A DNA stretch of 64,000 nt from Methylococcaceae bacterium (GTDB lineage Bacteria; Pseudomonadota; Gammaproteobacteria; Methylococcales; Methylomonadaceae): positions 1 through 64,000 of the forward strand of contig SPJS01000060.1 of assembly GCA_006844705.1 (NCBI GenBank). The letters are read 5' to 3'. The notes beneath the pieces were generated by a model. The model saw only the letters and a list, made by a program, of their open reading frames with translations. It made no database searches and was not told where the DNA came from. The position numbers were made by a program, and so were the translations under genes. This document shows, piece by piece, positions 16,950 to 27,392 of the stretch. Position 1 is the first letter of the stretch. Each line of letters opens with the position of its first letter.

Positions 16950-17871
16950 TGGGTTTGCGCTTGAAAGTGTGTCGCTTTTTCTGTTTGACTAATCTAAATC
17001 CCCAGCTTGCCATGCGTATCCAGGGAGCTTCCCAGTTTCTATAGGCAATGCGAGAGCGGACAGGGTCTGAGTTCCAGCCTCCTCCTCTGACAGCAATGAA
17101 CTTGGTGTGAAAATTTTCATTATCTACACAAGTATTGCTTAGTTTTGAATAGTCAGAATGATATTCAGAGCAGGTCCATTCCCACGCATTACCTAACATA
17201 TCATAAAGACCAAACTTATTTGGTGAGTATTTCTTTACTGACGTAATCAGTGTGTATTTGTCGTTGCAGGGAAATGTTTGCAATTCTTTCGAGGAAAATG
17301 GCGCCGATTGGTCAGCAAAATTGGCATAACGGCATGAAAGTCTGGGGTTATTACCCCAAAAATATAGTGAATTGCTACCGGCTCTGGTGGCATATTCCCA
17401 TTCTGCCTCAGTGGGTAGTCGATAATGTTCTCCGGTTGTACGGTTTAACCAGGCGATATACTTTGATATATCATAGAAACTGATGCATGTGACAGGGTCA
17501 TTGTCTGCAGCGGTTTGGCCTAGGGGGGATTTCCAGTTTGCCCATGAATACCAGTTCCATGCAGGGGTCTGGGTTGAGTCATAACTCCAGCACCCTTTTT
17601 CCTGATAATTTATTTCGGCATCAGTAATGTAGTTTGTTGCATTAACAAACGTACGGAAATCACTTACAGTGATTTCATGTTGGGTAAGTTCAAAGCTATT
17701 AATACAGATGCGATGTTTTAATTCATCTGCATTACGATGGTGTTCATATTCAGGGCTGCCAATGTATGCACAAGCGGAGGGAATAGTATTTGTTTTTGGT
17801 TGAACTGGTTGAGCTAGAGCGTCAGTGAAAATGGAGGCAAATACAATAAACAAACATGATAATAATTTCAT
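16915..17871 (-). CDS. Secreted formylglycine-generating-enzyme-like (SUMF1 domain) protein
   Basis: The protein is 318 residues when started at the ATG at 17871, where a clean signal peptide begins (MKLLSCLFIVFASIFTDALA); a longer form of 334 residues is open. The mature part is an FGE-sulfatase fold: FELTQHEITVSDFRTFVNAT, the YRLPTEAEWEYATRAG hallmark, LGNAWEWTCSEYH, and the end AVRGGGWNSDPVRSRIAYR followed by WGFRLVK. True sulfatase-modifying enzymes need a Cys pair near the C-terminus; many bacterial homologues lack it and do other jobs. No sulfatase is encoded nearby. It lies seven bases upstream in coordinate of a secreted protein of unknown function on the same strand. Confidence 0.85.
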   Translation of the reverse strand: MKLLSCLFIVFASIFTDALAQPVQPKTNTIPSACAYIGSPEYEHHRNADELKHRICINSFELTQHEITVSDFRTFVNATNYITDAEINYQEKGCWSYDSTQTPAWNWYSWANWKSPLGQTAADNDPVTCISFYDISKYIAWLNRTTGEHYRLPTEAEWEYATRAGSNSLYFWGNNPRLSCRYANFADQSAPFSSKELQTFPCNDKYTLITSVKKYSPNKFGLYDMLGNAWEWTCSEYHSDYSKLSNTCVDNENFHTKFIAVRGGGWNSDPVRSRIAYRNWEAPWIRMASWGFRLVKQKKRHTFKRKPITARQPIQKSN

Positions 17872-17925
17872 ATCGCTGTGGCATTTATTCAGGAATCGAA
17901 GTAAATTAAATATCCGCAAATAAAA

Positions 17926-18636
17926 CTAGTAAACTCTGTTAGCGATATAATGGAAGGCTCTAAACCCAGCGAAGCCAATGAGACTAATAAAAAAAACTTT
18001 TAATGCGTTTTTGATGTTAAAAAAATAATAAATGATTGAAATAATATAGGCGGTGGGTGTCTCTTCCAGCGGAATATCAGAGAACTCGTTTGAATCAAGA
18101 TGCAATTCAGGAGCTTCTATATTTTCCTGATATTCAAAATTAGATGTTCGACTAACATGTATGCTTGAATCAAAACTTTTTTCGCTAAAAAAAAGTAAAA
18201 GATGGTCCAGGTCAGAGGGAAGGGCATTATAAATTGTTTGGTTAATTTTATTCAGGTTTGTATTAAAATTTTCCAGAGCAATTTTTAGAGAATCTATTTC
18301 ATCCGGAGTAAAAAATTCATGGAATAGATCTTCCCCTTGAGCAAAAATTTCAAGCCCTTGGATGTATTGATAATTACTTGATTGTCGTTTTTTATTGAAA
18401 GGATTATTATGTTCCAACGTTTTTCTTTCAAAGATGCGGGTGTTTTCTTCAATCTGTAGCTGTGATATAAGCGTTTGAATAATAATAAACTGTTCGTGGT
18501 TTGTAAGAGGGGAGGAAGATGATTCACTCTCTTTTAAGACCTCAATATCTGACCCGGCTTGTATTGGGGGTTCAGGTTTTACTGTGGCAGCTTGAGCAGG
18601 GATTATAAATAGGAAAAGTAAAACTCGGGTCAACAT
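17926..18636 (-). CDS. Hypothetical secreted protein with C-terminal membrane anchor
   Basis: This 236-residue protein is not recognised. It has an N-terminal signal peptide (MLTRVLLFLFIIPAQAA) and a polar, Asn- and Ser-rich periplasmic body. One hydrophobic segment lies near the C-terminus (about residues 212-230, ALKVFFISLIGFAGFRAF) and is followed by a short basic tail. The layout suggests a periplasmic protein held in the inner membrane by its C-terminus. It is transcribed ahead of the SUMF1-type gene on the same strand with about 50 bases between, and the two may work together. Confidence 0.6.
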   Translation of the reverse strand: MLTRVLLFLFIIPAQAATVKPEPPIQAGSDIEVLKESESSSSPLTNHEQFIIIQTLISQLQIEENTRIFERKTLEHNNPFNKKRQSSNYQYIQGLEIFAQGEDLFHEFFTPDEIDSLKIALENFNTNLNKINQTIYNALPSDLDHLLLFFSEKSFDSSIHVSRTSNFEYQENIEAPELHLDSNEFSDIPLEETPTAYIISIIYYFFNIKNALKVFFISLIGFAGFRAFHYIANRVY

Positions 18637-18735
18637 AGTTAAGCGATTATTTTTTATGAAGCCATTCTAATGTATCTTGTCTGCTTCTGTCCATGCTACG
18701 CAAACTTAAGAATATTTGTTTTTATCGAGATGACA

Positions 18736-18764
18736 TTGACTGTAGGCTCATAATCAAATAAAAT
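18736..18764 (+). promoter_or_regulatory. Sigma-70 type promoter of the yceD-rpmF-fab cluster
   Basis: TTGACT (18736-18741) and TAAAAT (18759-18764) are separated by 17 bases, close to the sigma-70 consensus. Transcription would begin around 18771, only a few bases before the yceD ATG at 18774, implying a nearly leaderless message. Prediction from sequence only. Confidence 0.55.
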
Positions 18765-18773
18765 TCTTGGGTT

Positions 18774-19295
18774 ATGTTAGACAGATTGCCTGAATTTGTA
18801 GATCCAGTTAGTTTTGCTGAGAAACGAAGACAGTTAGTTGGCAAATACAATGTTGTGGATTTAAAGCGGTTGCATGATAACTTATTTAAAACCGACGGTA
18901 TTGTAGATGTTGAGTTTGTTTTTGGTAAAAGTGGCCGACAATTGGTTCTTGAGGGAGCCATATGTACTGAACTTTTCCTTGTCTGCCAGAATTGTTTATC
19001 AGGGCTTCACAAACCTATTGAAATTCGTTTTAAACTTGCCTTAGTGTTTAGCGAGGATCAGTTGAACAAATTATCTCTTGATTATGAGCCATTATTAATT
19101 AGTGATGAGAAGTTGTCATTGAAAAGTGTGGTAGAGGATGAGATTTTGCTGGTTTTACCGGATTTTCCAAAACATGAAACTTGTCACGGGGTTGATCATG
19201 TTCTTCAGTCGTCTGTTGAGATTGATAATGAACAAAAAAGAGAGTCTCCCTTTTCTGTTCTAGCAGATTTTAAAGTATCAAAAGAGGATAAATAA
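18774..19295 (+). CDS. yceD: YceD/DUF177 family protein
   Basis: The 173-residue protein matches the YceD family: [19 protein letters not shown] at the start, the CQNCLSGL cysteine pair around residue 70, and the [18 protein letters not shown] block around residue 120. YceD-like proteins are encoded next to ribosomal protein L32, and homologues in plants and bacteria have been linked to 23S rRNA maturation. Its TAA stop overlaps the rpmF start by one base (TAATG), so expression with rpmF is coupled. A consensus promoter lies directly before the start codon. Confidence 0.92.
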   Translation: MLDRLPEFVDPVSFAEKRRQLVGKYNVVDLKRLHDNLFKTDGIVDVEFVFGKSGRQLVLEGAICTELFLVCQNCLSGLHKPIEIRFKLALVFSEDQLNKLSLDYEPLLISDEKLSLKSVVEDEILLVLPDFPKHETCHGVDHVLQSSVEIDNEQKRESPFSVLADFKVSKEDK

Positions 19296-19489
19296 TGGCA
19301 GTTCAAAAGAGTAAAGTAACGCGGTCTAGAAGAGGACAGCGTCGTTCACATGATTCGCTGACGGCTCGCACTCTTTCTCAAGATCCGATGACTGGGGAAA
19401 CTCATCTGCGTCACCATATGACGCCTGATGGTTTTTTCAAAGGAAGACAAATTGTAAATGTAGAAATAGAAGAAGATGATGAGGAATAG
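19295..19489 (+). CDS. rpmF: 50S ribosomal protein L32
   Basis: The 64-residue protein begins [20 protein letters not shown] and contains [15 protein letters not shown], both highly conserved in gammaproteobacterial L32 of the zinc-free type. It has a slightly long acidic tail (EIEEDDEE). It overlaps yceD upstream and is followed by a strong hairpin terminator before plsX. The yceD-rpmF-plsX-fab order is a classic arrangement that ties ribosome and membrane-lipid synthesis. Confidence 0.97.
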   Translation: MAVQKSKVTRSRRGQRRSHDSLTARTLSQDPMTGETHLRHHMTPDGFFKGRQIVNVEIEEDDEE

Positions 19490-19512
19490 TTAATAATTAT
19501 TTTAATTATTGC

Positions 19513-19541
19513 GGCCTGCTTTGCAGGCCTTTTTCTTTTTT
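19513..19541 (+). terminator. Intrinsic terminator between rpmF and plsX
   Basis: GGCCTGC (19513-19519) pairs with GCAGGCC (19523-19529) across a three-base loop, followed by TTTTTCTTTTTT. It lies 24 bases after the rpmF stop and 25 bases before plsX. It should separate high-level yceD-rpmF transcription from the fatty-acid genes, or allow partial read-through. Confidence 0.85.
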
Positions 19542-19565
19542 GTTGCATGAAAATAAGTAGTTAGT

Positions 19566-20597
19566 GTGAGTTTAACGTTATCAATTGATGTTATGGGCGG
19601 CGACTTCGGGCCGCAGGTTACGATTCCAGCTTCATTAAGTTGTTTAGCGAAGAATCCGGACTTGAATCTTATATTGGTTGGTGATGAGGCCAAATTGAAG
19701 GAAATGTTTTCCTCAGAAATTGCCCGGTATTCAAACAGAATAAGGATAATCCATGCCTCTCAAATTGTAGAAATGGATGAGTCACCCCAAAAGGCTTTGA
19801 AGAATAAAAAGGACTCATCAATGCGCGTTGCCATCAACCTGGTTAGAGAGGGTAAAGCAGATGCATGTGTTAGTGCGGGTAATACAGGTGCTTTAATGGC
19901 AACAGCGCGGTTTGTTCTTAAAATGATTCCGGGGGTAGAGCGCCCTGCCATTATTTCAACCATGCCATCCATTTTTGGGCACACGTATATGCTGGATTTA
20001 GGTGGAAATGTTGATTGTACTGCCAATCAGTTGTACCAATTTGCAATTATGGGAGAGGAAGTTGTAAAGGCTCTGGAAGGTATTGATGCTCCCAAAGTCG
20101 GATTGTTAAATATTGGTGAAGAGGATGTGAAAGGTAATGAGCAAGTGAAGTCTGCCAGCAAATTATTGGAATCATCGAGTCTTAACTATATTGGCTATGT
20201 TGAGGGGAATTCAATTAATGCAGGAGCCACTGAAGTTGATTTGATTGTTACTGATGGATTTGTAGGCAATGTGGCGCTGAAATCGATAGAGGGGGCGGCA
20301 AAGATGATTGGTGACAAATTAAGAGCGTCTTTCACTGACAGTTTGATCAGCAAGTTGTGTGGTTTGTGCGCTTACCCTGTGTTAAAAAAATTTAAAGCGA
20401 GTATAGATCCTAGAATGTATAACGGAGCCAGTTTTATTGGATTACGAGGCTTGGTTATTAAAAGTCATGGTGGCGCGGATGAGATTGCCTTTGAAACGGC
20501 GATTCATTTAGCGGAAATTGAAGCAAAACATGATGTTGCAAGAAAAATTAGCGATAAGATTGAACAGGCTTTGATGGGACAGGAGGCTGGTTCATGA
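19566..20597 (+). CDS. plsX: Phosphate acyltransferase PlsX
   Basis: PlsX converts acyl-ACP to acyl-phosphate, the donor for PlsY in phosphatidic-acid synthesis. The 343-residue protein begins at a GTG with [14 protein letters not shown], the family signature, and contains [12 protein letters not shown] and [15 protein letters not shown]. The length is standard. It overlaps fabH by four bases (ATGA), starting a tight run of fatty-acid genes. Confidence 0.96.
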   Translation: MSLTLSIDVMGGDFGPQVTIPASLSCLAKNPDLNLILVGDEAKLKEMFSSEIARYSNRIRIIHASQIVEMDESPQKALKNKKDSSMRVAINLVREGKADACVSAGNTGALMATARFVLKMIPGVERPAIISTMPSIFGHTYMLDLGGNVDCTANQLYQFAIMGEEVVKALEGIDAPKVGLLNIGEEDVKGNEQVKSASKLLESSSLNYIGYVEGNSINAGATEVDLIVTDGFVGNVALKSIEGAAKMIGDKLRASFTDSLISKLCGLCAYPVLKKFKASIDPRMYNGASFIGLRGLVIKSHGGADEIAFETAIHLAEIEAKHDVARKISDKIEQALMGQEAGS

Positions 20598-21562
20598 CCC
20601 CCTTTGCAAGAGTGATCGGGACAGGCGGATATTTACCAGAAACGGTCAGGACCAATGATGATTTGGCTAAAATGGTTGAAACCTCTGATAGTTGGATTGT
20701 AGAACGTACCGGTATTAGAAGCCGTAGAATTGCGTCTCCTGAAGAATCGGCAGCCAGCATGGCGGAAATTGCTGCTCGTGAGGCTATAGAAATGTCAGGT
20801 AAGGACGGAAATGAAATTGACCTTATCATTGTGGCTACTGGCACGCCTGATCGAGTATATCCAAGTACAGCGTGTTTATTACAAAGTCGACTGGGCATTC
20901 GAGAAGGTGTGGCTTTTGATATTCAGGCGGCATGCTCTGGGGCAATTTACGCGTTAAGCATTGCTGATAAATATATTCGATCAGGTGCAGCAAAGAATGT
21001 TTTGGTGGTGGGCAGCGAAATTTGCTCACGAATTGTTGATTGGTCGGATAGATCGACCTGTATTCTTTTTGGGGACGGCGCAGGCGCTCTATTGCTTGAG
21101 GCATCGGATCAACCCGGCGTGTTATCGACCCATATTCATTCCGATGGCAGTTATGAAGAGTTGTTATATTGTCCTAATTCTCAGGTAAATGCCGAGACAG
21201 GAAATGAGACAAAAGGATATATCCAAATGCGTGGTAATGAAGTGTTTAAAATGGCGGTGAAGACACTTGAACGCATTGTTGATGAGACATTAGAATCTAA
21301 TGGACTGGATAAAACCGATGTTGACTGGCTGGTGCCTCATCAGGCCAATACCCGAATTATTGCTGCAACGGCAAGAAAATTAAAAATGTCCATGGATCAG
21401 GTGGTATTGACTTTAGAAGAACAAGGAAATACATCCTCGGCATCAGTTTTACTCGCGCTCAACGAGGCGGTACGAGACGGCAGAATTAAAAAAGGGCAGA
21501 TTATTTTGCTTGAGGCTTTTGGTGCTGGTTTTACCTGGGGCTCGGCATTAATTAAATATTAG
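20594..21562 (+). CDS. fabH: Beta-ketoacyl-ACP synthase III
   Basis: FabH starts fatty-acid synthesis by condensing acetyl-CoA with malonyl-ACP. The 322-residue protein has the catalytic Cys in [13 protein letters not shown] (about residue 115), the His in [12 protein letters not shown] (about residue 252) and the Asn in EQGNTSSAS (about residue 282). The GTGGYLPE start is typical. It lies between plsX and fabD in the conserved cluster. Confidence 0.96.
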   Translation: MTPFARVIGTGGYLPETVRTNDDLAKMVETSDSWIVERTGIRSRRIASPEESAASMAEIAAREAIEMSGKDGNEIDLIIVATGTPDRVYPSTACLLQSRLGIREGVAFDIQAACSGAIYALSIADKYIRSGAAKNVLVVGSEICSRIVDWSDRSTCILFGDGAGALLLEASDQPGVLSTHIHSDGSYEELLYCPNSQVNAETGNETKGYIQMRGNEVFKMAVKTLERIVDETLESNGLDKTDVDWLVPHQANTRIIAATARKLKMSMDQVVLTLEEQGNTSSASVLLALNEAVRDGRIKKGQIILLEAFGAGFTWGSALIKY

Positions 21563-21572
21563 AAGAAGAATA

Positions 21573-22520
21573 ATGAATGATAATTATCAACTAGCATTTG
21601 TCTTTCCCGGACAAGGTTCTCAGGCCTTGGGTATGATGTCCGGTTTGGCAGAAAACTTTAGCATTGTTAAAGGCACGTTTGATCAGGCATCTGAAGTTTT
21701 ACAACTGGACTTGTGGGAGTTGGTGCAATCAGGTCCATTAGAAGAATTAAATCAAACAGTTAATACTCAACCAGCCATGTTATGTGCTGGGGTGGCGATG
21801 TGGCGCGTTTGGTGTGAGCAAACTGATGTGCGACCAGGCTGGATGGCTGGTCATAGCCTGGGTGAATATAGCGCATTGGTGTGTTCTGGAGCAATTAAGT
21901 TTGAGGACGCAATTAACTTGGTTGCCTGTCGGGGGAAATTGATGCAAGAAGCCGTACCCGCAGGCATAGGCGCGATGGCCGCCATTATAGGGCTGGAAGA
22001 TCATGAGGTGGTGGCGGTTTGTAATGAAAGTGCTCAGGGAGAAATCGTTGAAGCGGTAAATTTCAATGCGCCGGGGCAGGTTGTCATTGCTGGGCATTTA
22101 TCAGCAATTAACAGATCTATGGCGCTAGCTAAGGAAAGAGGGGCAAAGCGGGCATTGCCTTTACCCGTAAGTGTGCCCTCCCATTGCGCGTTGATGAAAC
22201 CTGCGGCCGAAAAACTAGCAGAGTATTTGACAAAAATCGAAATTAATTCCCCTTCGACGACAGTTATTCATAATGTTGATGTGGGCAGTCACAATGCGTC
22301 TGAAGTCATTTGCAACGCTTTGCAAGAACAATTGTACAAGCCTGTTCGATGGGTGGATACCATCAAATTTATGTTTGAACAAGGCGTGTCTGAGTTTGTT
22401 GAATGCGGCCCTGGTAAGGTTCTTGTTGGTTTGAATAAAAGAATCGTAAAAGAGGCTGCTCATTCCTTTATGTATGACCTGGAAAGCTTAAATAAAGTAA
22501 AGGAGCAAATGAATGGATAA
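21573..22520 (+). CDS. fabD: Malonyl-CoA:ACP transacylase
   Basis: FabD transfers malonyl groups from CoA to ACP. The 315-residue protein begins with AFVFPGQGSQALGM and carries the catalytic serine in MAGHSLGEYSALV (about residue 92). The VPSHCALMKPAAEKL segment contains the second catalytic residue, His (about residue 207). It starts ten bases after fabH and overlaps fabG by eight bases. Confidence 0.96.
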   Translation: MNDNYQLAFVFPGQGSQALGMMSGLAENFSIVKGTFDQASEVLQLDLWELVQSGPLEELNQTVNTQPAMLCAGVAMWRVWCEQTDVRPGWMAGHSLGEYSALVCSGAIKFEDAINLVACRGKLMQEAVPAGIGAMAAIIGLEDHEVVAVCNESAQGEIVEAVNFNAPGQVVIAGHLSAINRSMALAKERGAKRALPLPVSVPSHCALMKPAAEKLAEYLTKIEINSPSTTVIHNVDVGSHNASEVICNALQEQLYKPVRWVDTIKFMFEQGVSEFVECGPGKVLVGLNKRIVKEAAHSFMYDLESLNKVKEQMNG

Positions 22521-23241
22521 AAAAATAGCAATAGTCACCGGAGCAAGCCGTGGCATTGGAAAAGCAATTGCCGAACAATTAGCTCGGGATGGTTTTTTTG
22601 TCGTCGGAACGGCAACATCTGCAACAGGTGCTGAGGCAATTTCTGAATACTTGGGGGATGCTGGGGCAGGTAGAAAACTTAATGTGGCGGAACAAGAGTC
22701 AATAGATACTTTTCTACAAGAAATTAGCAAAACCTTTGGTGCCCCCGCAGTATTGGTAAATAATGCAGGTATTACCCGCGATAATTTATTGATGCGTATG
22801 AAAGATGAGGAGTGGGATAATATTATCAATACCAATCTCTCTTCAGTTTTCAGAATGAGTAAAGCTGTGTTACGCGGCATGATGAAAGCCAAGTCTGGAA
22901 AAATCATTAATATTTCTTCTGTTGTTGGAGCAACGGGGAATGCGGGGCAAACTAATTATGCAGCGGCAAAAGCCGGGATGATTGGTTTTGCTAAGTCAAT
23001 GGCCAAAGAAGTAGGTTCGCGAAATATTACTGTGAACACTGTAGCGCCTGGTTTTATTGATACGGATATGACGCGCGAATTAAATGAGGAGCAGAAAACG
23101 GGTTTAGTATCTGCTATCGCGCTAGGACGCTTAGGATTGCCTGAGGAAATCGCACATGCAGTTTCTTTTTTGGCCTCCGAGCAGGCGTCCTATATTACTG
23201 GAGAGACTTTACATGTAAATGGTGGCATGTATATGCCTTAA
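22513..23241 (+). CDS. fabG: 3-oxoacyl-ACP reductase
   Basis: FabG reduces 3-ketoacyl-ACP with NADPH. The 242-residue short-chain dehydrogenase has the cofactor motif VTGASRGIGKAIAE at the start, NNAGITRDNLLMRMKDEEW in the middle, the catalytic Ser in INISSVVG and the YAAAKAGM Tyr-Lys pair. The C-terminus ITGETLHVNGGMYM is characteristic of FabG. It is the last gene before a strong acpP promoter. Confidence 0.97.
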   Translation: MDKKIAIVTGASRGIGKAIAEQLARDGFFVVGTATSATGAEAISEYLGDAGAGRKLNVAEQESIDTFLQEISKTFGAPAVLVNNAGITRDNLLMRMKDEEWDNIINTNLSSVFRMSKAVLRGMMKAKSGKIINISSVVGATGNAGQTNYAAAKAGMIGFAKSMAKEVGSRNITVNTVAPGFIDTDMTRELNEEQKTGLVSAIALGRLGLPEEIAHAVSFLASEQASYITGETLHVNGGMYMP

Positions 23242-23243
23242 TC

Positions 23244-23273
23244 TTGTTACTCAAAGAAAGTTTCAAGTATAAT
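23244..23273 (+). promoter_or_regulatory. Sigma-70 promoter upstream of acpP
   Basis: TTGTTA (23244-23249) and a perfect TATAAT (23268-23273) are separated by 18 bases, starting three bases after the fabG stop codon. Transcription from about 23280 would give acpP a leader of roughly 95 bases. A separate strong promoter fits the high abundance of acyl carrier protein. Confidence 0.75.
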
Positions 23274-23374
23274 GCACCCTTCGTCTGGATAGGCCAGTCG
23301 CTGGTTTTCTTAACTATAAAAATTTGGTGGGCAGAGTTTATTCATCCTGCTTGCATACATTGAGGATAATAACT

Positions 23375-23605
23375 ATGAGCAATGTTGAAGAACGAGTAAA
23401 AAAGATTGTCGCAGAACAATTAGGTGTTAAAGATGATATATCTAATGACGCATCATTTGTGGATGATCTTGGAGCTGATTCATTAGATACAGTTGAACTC
23501 GTTATGGCTTTAGAAGAAGAATTTGAATGTGAGATTCCTGATGAAGAAGCAGAGAAGATCACAACAGTTCAATTAGCTATTGATTATATCAACGCCAACC
23601 TTTAA
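23375..23605 (+). CDS. acpP: Acyl carrier protein
   Basis: The 76-residue acidic protein carries growing acyl chains on a phosphopantetheine arm attached to Ser36 in the [14 protein letters not shown] motif. I started it at the ATG at 23375 ([16 protein letters not shown]), preceded by TGAGGATAA. A longer in-frame start at 23324 would add 17 residues that do not fit the family. It is flanked by its own promoter and by a perfect hairpin terminator, so it can be expressed apart from the other fab genes. Confidence 0.98.
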   Translation: MSNVEERVKKIVAEQLGVKDDISNDASFVDDLGADSLDTVELVMALEEEFECEIPDEEAEKITTVQLAIDYINANL

Positions 23606-23614
23606 TCATCTGAA

Positions 23615-23645
23615 CTAGTGGATGGTCTCATCCACTAGATTTTCT
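23615..23645 (+). terminator. Intrinsic terminator after acpP
   Basis: CTAGTGGATG (23615-23624) pairs perfectly with CATCCACTAG (23629-23638) across a four-base loop, followed by ATTTTCTCC. It lies ten bases after the acpP stop. The T-tract is short, so some read-through into fabF is plausible. Confidence 0.8.
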
Positions 23646-23681
23646 CCTTATCCCCTCTTATTGAAGTAACGGTAAATTATC

Positions 23682-24926
23682 TTGAGCAGTCGTCGAGTTG
23701 TAATTACTGGGTTAGGTGCAGTCACGCCTTTAGCCAACAATGTAAAAGATACCTGGGACGGTATTGTTAATGGAAGAAATGGAATATCTCTGATTGATTC
23801 AATTGATATGTCAGCATTTGCTACCCGCTTCGGAGGTGTCATCCGAAATTTTGACATCGCTGACTATATTCCTCTAAAGGATGCCAAACGCATGGATGGG
23901 TTTATTCATTATGGTATCGCCGCAGGATGCCAGGCATTCAAAGATTCTGGGCTAGAAATAACGGAAAGTAATGCAGAAAGAGTGGGTGTGGCGATTGGTG
24001 CGGGCATTGGTGGAATTACCGGCATTGAAGATTGTCAAATCCTGTTAGATAAAAGCGGGCCGAGAAGAGTTTCACCTTTTTATATTCCCGGAAATATCAT
24101 AAATATGATTTCGGGGAATTTGTCAATTCAGTTTAGTTTGAAGGGACCTAATTTCGCAATTGCGACGGCGTGTAGTACCGGTACACATTGTATTGGTGAA
24201 GCTATGCGATTGATAAAATATGGTGATGCTGATGCCATGCTGGCAGGGGGGGCGGAGCGTTGTACGACGTCTCCTACTGCAATGGCTGGATTTATTTCGG
24301 CCAAAGCGTTGTCGCGCAGAAATGAAAGCCCGGAAACTGCAAGTCGGCCGTGGGATAAAGATCGAGATGGCTTTGTTTTAAGTGATGGTTCCGGAGTGGT
24401 AATGTTGGAAGAACTGGAGCATGCCAAAGCCAGAGGCGCGCAGATTTATGCTGAAGTGATTGGTTATGGCATGAGTGGTGATGCCTATCATATCACCTCA
24501 CCTTCCGTAGGAGGTGAAGGAGCGGCACGTTGCATGAAAAACTGTATGCGAGATGCGCAAATTAATCCTGAAGACATTGATTATATTAATGCGCACGGTA
24601 CATCAACGCCGGCGGGTGATATTGGTGAAACACAGGCAATGAAAGTTGCACTAGGGGAGCAAGCAAAAAATATCGCTGTTAGCTCGACTAAGTCAATGAC
24701 AGGACATTTACTGGGAGCAGCAGGTGGAATTGAAGCTGTATTTACTGCGCTTAGCCTAAAACATCAGATCGCACCACCTACAATTAATCTGGAAAACCAA
24801 GATCCAGAATGTGATCTGGATTATGTGCCAAATACGGCGAGACAAATGTCTATAGATATTGCATTGTCCAATTCATTTGGGTTTGGCGGTACAAACGGGA
24901 CAATAGCACTTCGACGTTTTAACTGA
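23682..24926 (+). CDS. fabF: Beta-ketoacyl-ACP synthase II
   Basis: FabF elongates acyl-ACP with malonyl-ACP and controls the C16/C18 ratio. The 414-residue protein begins RRVVITGLGAVTPL. It has the catalytic Cys in IATACSTGTHCIGEA and the two His residues in INAHGTSTPAGD and STKSMTGHLLGAAGG, and ends with the typical NSFGFGGTNGTIALRRF. The start must be TTG at 23682: an in-frame stop three codons upstream (23673) excludes any ATG. Confidence 0.97.
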   Translation: MSSRRVVITGLGAVTPLANNVKDTWDGIVNGRNGISLIDSIDMSAFATRFGGVIRNFDIADYIPLKDAKRMDGFIHYGIAAGCQAFKDSGLEITESNAERVGVAIGAGIGGITGIEDCQILLDKSGPRRVSPFYIPGNIINMISGNLSIQFSLKGPNFAIATACSTGTHCIGEAMRLIKYGDADAMLAGGAERCTTSPTAMAGFISAKALSRRNESPETASRPWDKDRDGFVLSDGSGVVMLEELEHAKARGAQIYAEVIGYGMSGDAYHITSPSVGGEGAARCMKNCMRDAQINPEDIDYINAHGTSTPAGDIGETQAMKVALGEQAKNIAVSSTKSMTGHLLGAAGGIEAVFTALSLKHQIAPPTINLENQDPECDLDYVPNTARQMSIDIALSNSFGFGGTNGTIALRRFN

Positions 24927-24947
24927 TTATTCTTCTGGTGTTTGCAG

Positions 24948-25764
24948 ATGATTTTAATAAATGGAGAAAGCAAACACCAAATAGACATTAATGACAGAGG
25001 ACTTCAATATGGAGATGGATTATTTGAGACCATCTGTATACTGAAAGGAAAACCTCTTTTTTTTGCAGAACATTTTAAACGTTTGATAGAAGGGTGTGAA
25101 CGTTTAAATATTCCTCAACCCTCTTGGTCAGATTTAAATGATGATATCGCTCGACTAGTGGTTGACGCTGCAGACAAGGCGATTGTAAAGATCATTCTGA
25201 CACGTGGTGCGGGTGGTCGCGGTTATCGGTATTCGCCACAAACCTCTCCAACCCGAATTATCAGCCTGCATACATTTCCTGACTATCCTGAAAATTATGC
25301 GACAGATGGAGTTCGAGTTACTGTTTGTCAGCACAAATTGAGCATTAACCCTTACTTTGCAGGTATTAAGCATTTAAACCGGCTTGAGCAGGTGATGGCC
25401 AGAAATGAATGGTCTGATGAAGATGATTTGCAAGAAGGACTCATGATGGATCAAACCGGCCGCGTCGTTGAAGGGACAATGACAAATCTTTTTTTTGCAA
25501 AAGATGGGCGTGTGTACACCCCCATGATTAACCGCTGCGGAGTGAAGGGAATTATCAGAGGCGAGGTGATCAAAATGGCAAAGGAGCTGGCCATAGATGT
25601 AACGGAAAGGGAATTCGATCTGACCCAACTTGCTGACGCAGATGAGGTGTTTTTAACTAATTCAGTCATAGGTATCTGGCCCGTCGCAAAGCTTGATAAC
25701 TGGCGGTACAACATCGGGTCTGTTACCCGAAAATTTCAGCAGTATTATCTGACGCGTTGTCATA

Positions 25765-25772
<8 letters not shown>
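24948..25772 (+). CDS. pabC: Aminodeoxychorismate lyase
   Basis: PabC is a PLP enzyme that splits 4-amino-4-deoxychorismate into p-aminobenzoate and pyruvate, completing what PabB (8.5 kb) begins. The 274-residue protein of the class IV aminotransferase fold shows DRGLQYGDGLFETI near the start, KHLNRLEQVMARNE with the PLP lysine, and EGTMTNLFFAKDGRVYTP. I used the ATG at 24948; an in-frame TTG lies two codons earlier. It overlaps mltG by eight bases, in the usual fabF-pabC-mltG-tmk order. Confidence 0.93.
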
Positions 25773-27391
<1,619 letters not shown>

Positions 27392-27392
<1 letters not shown>

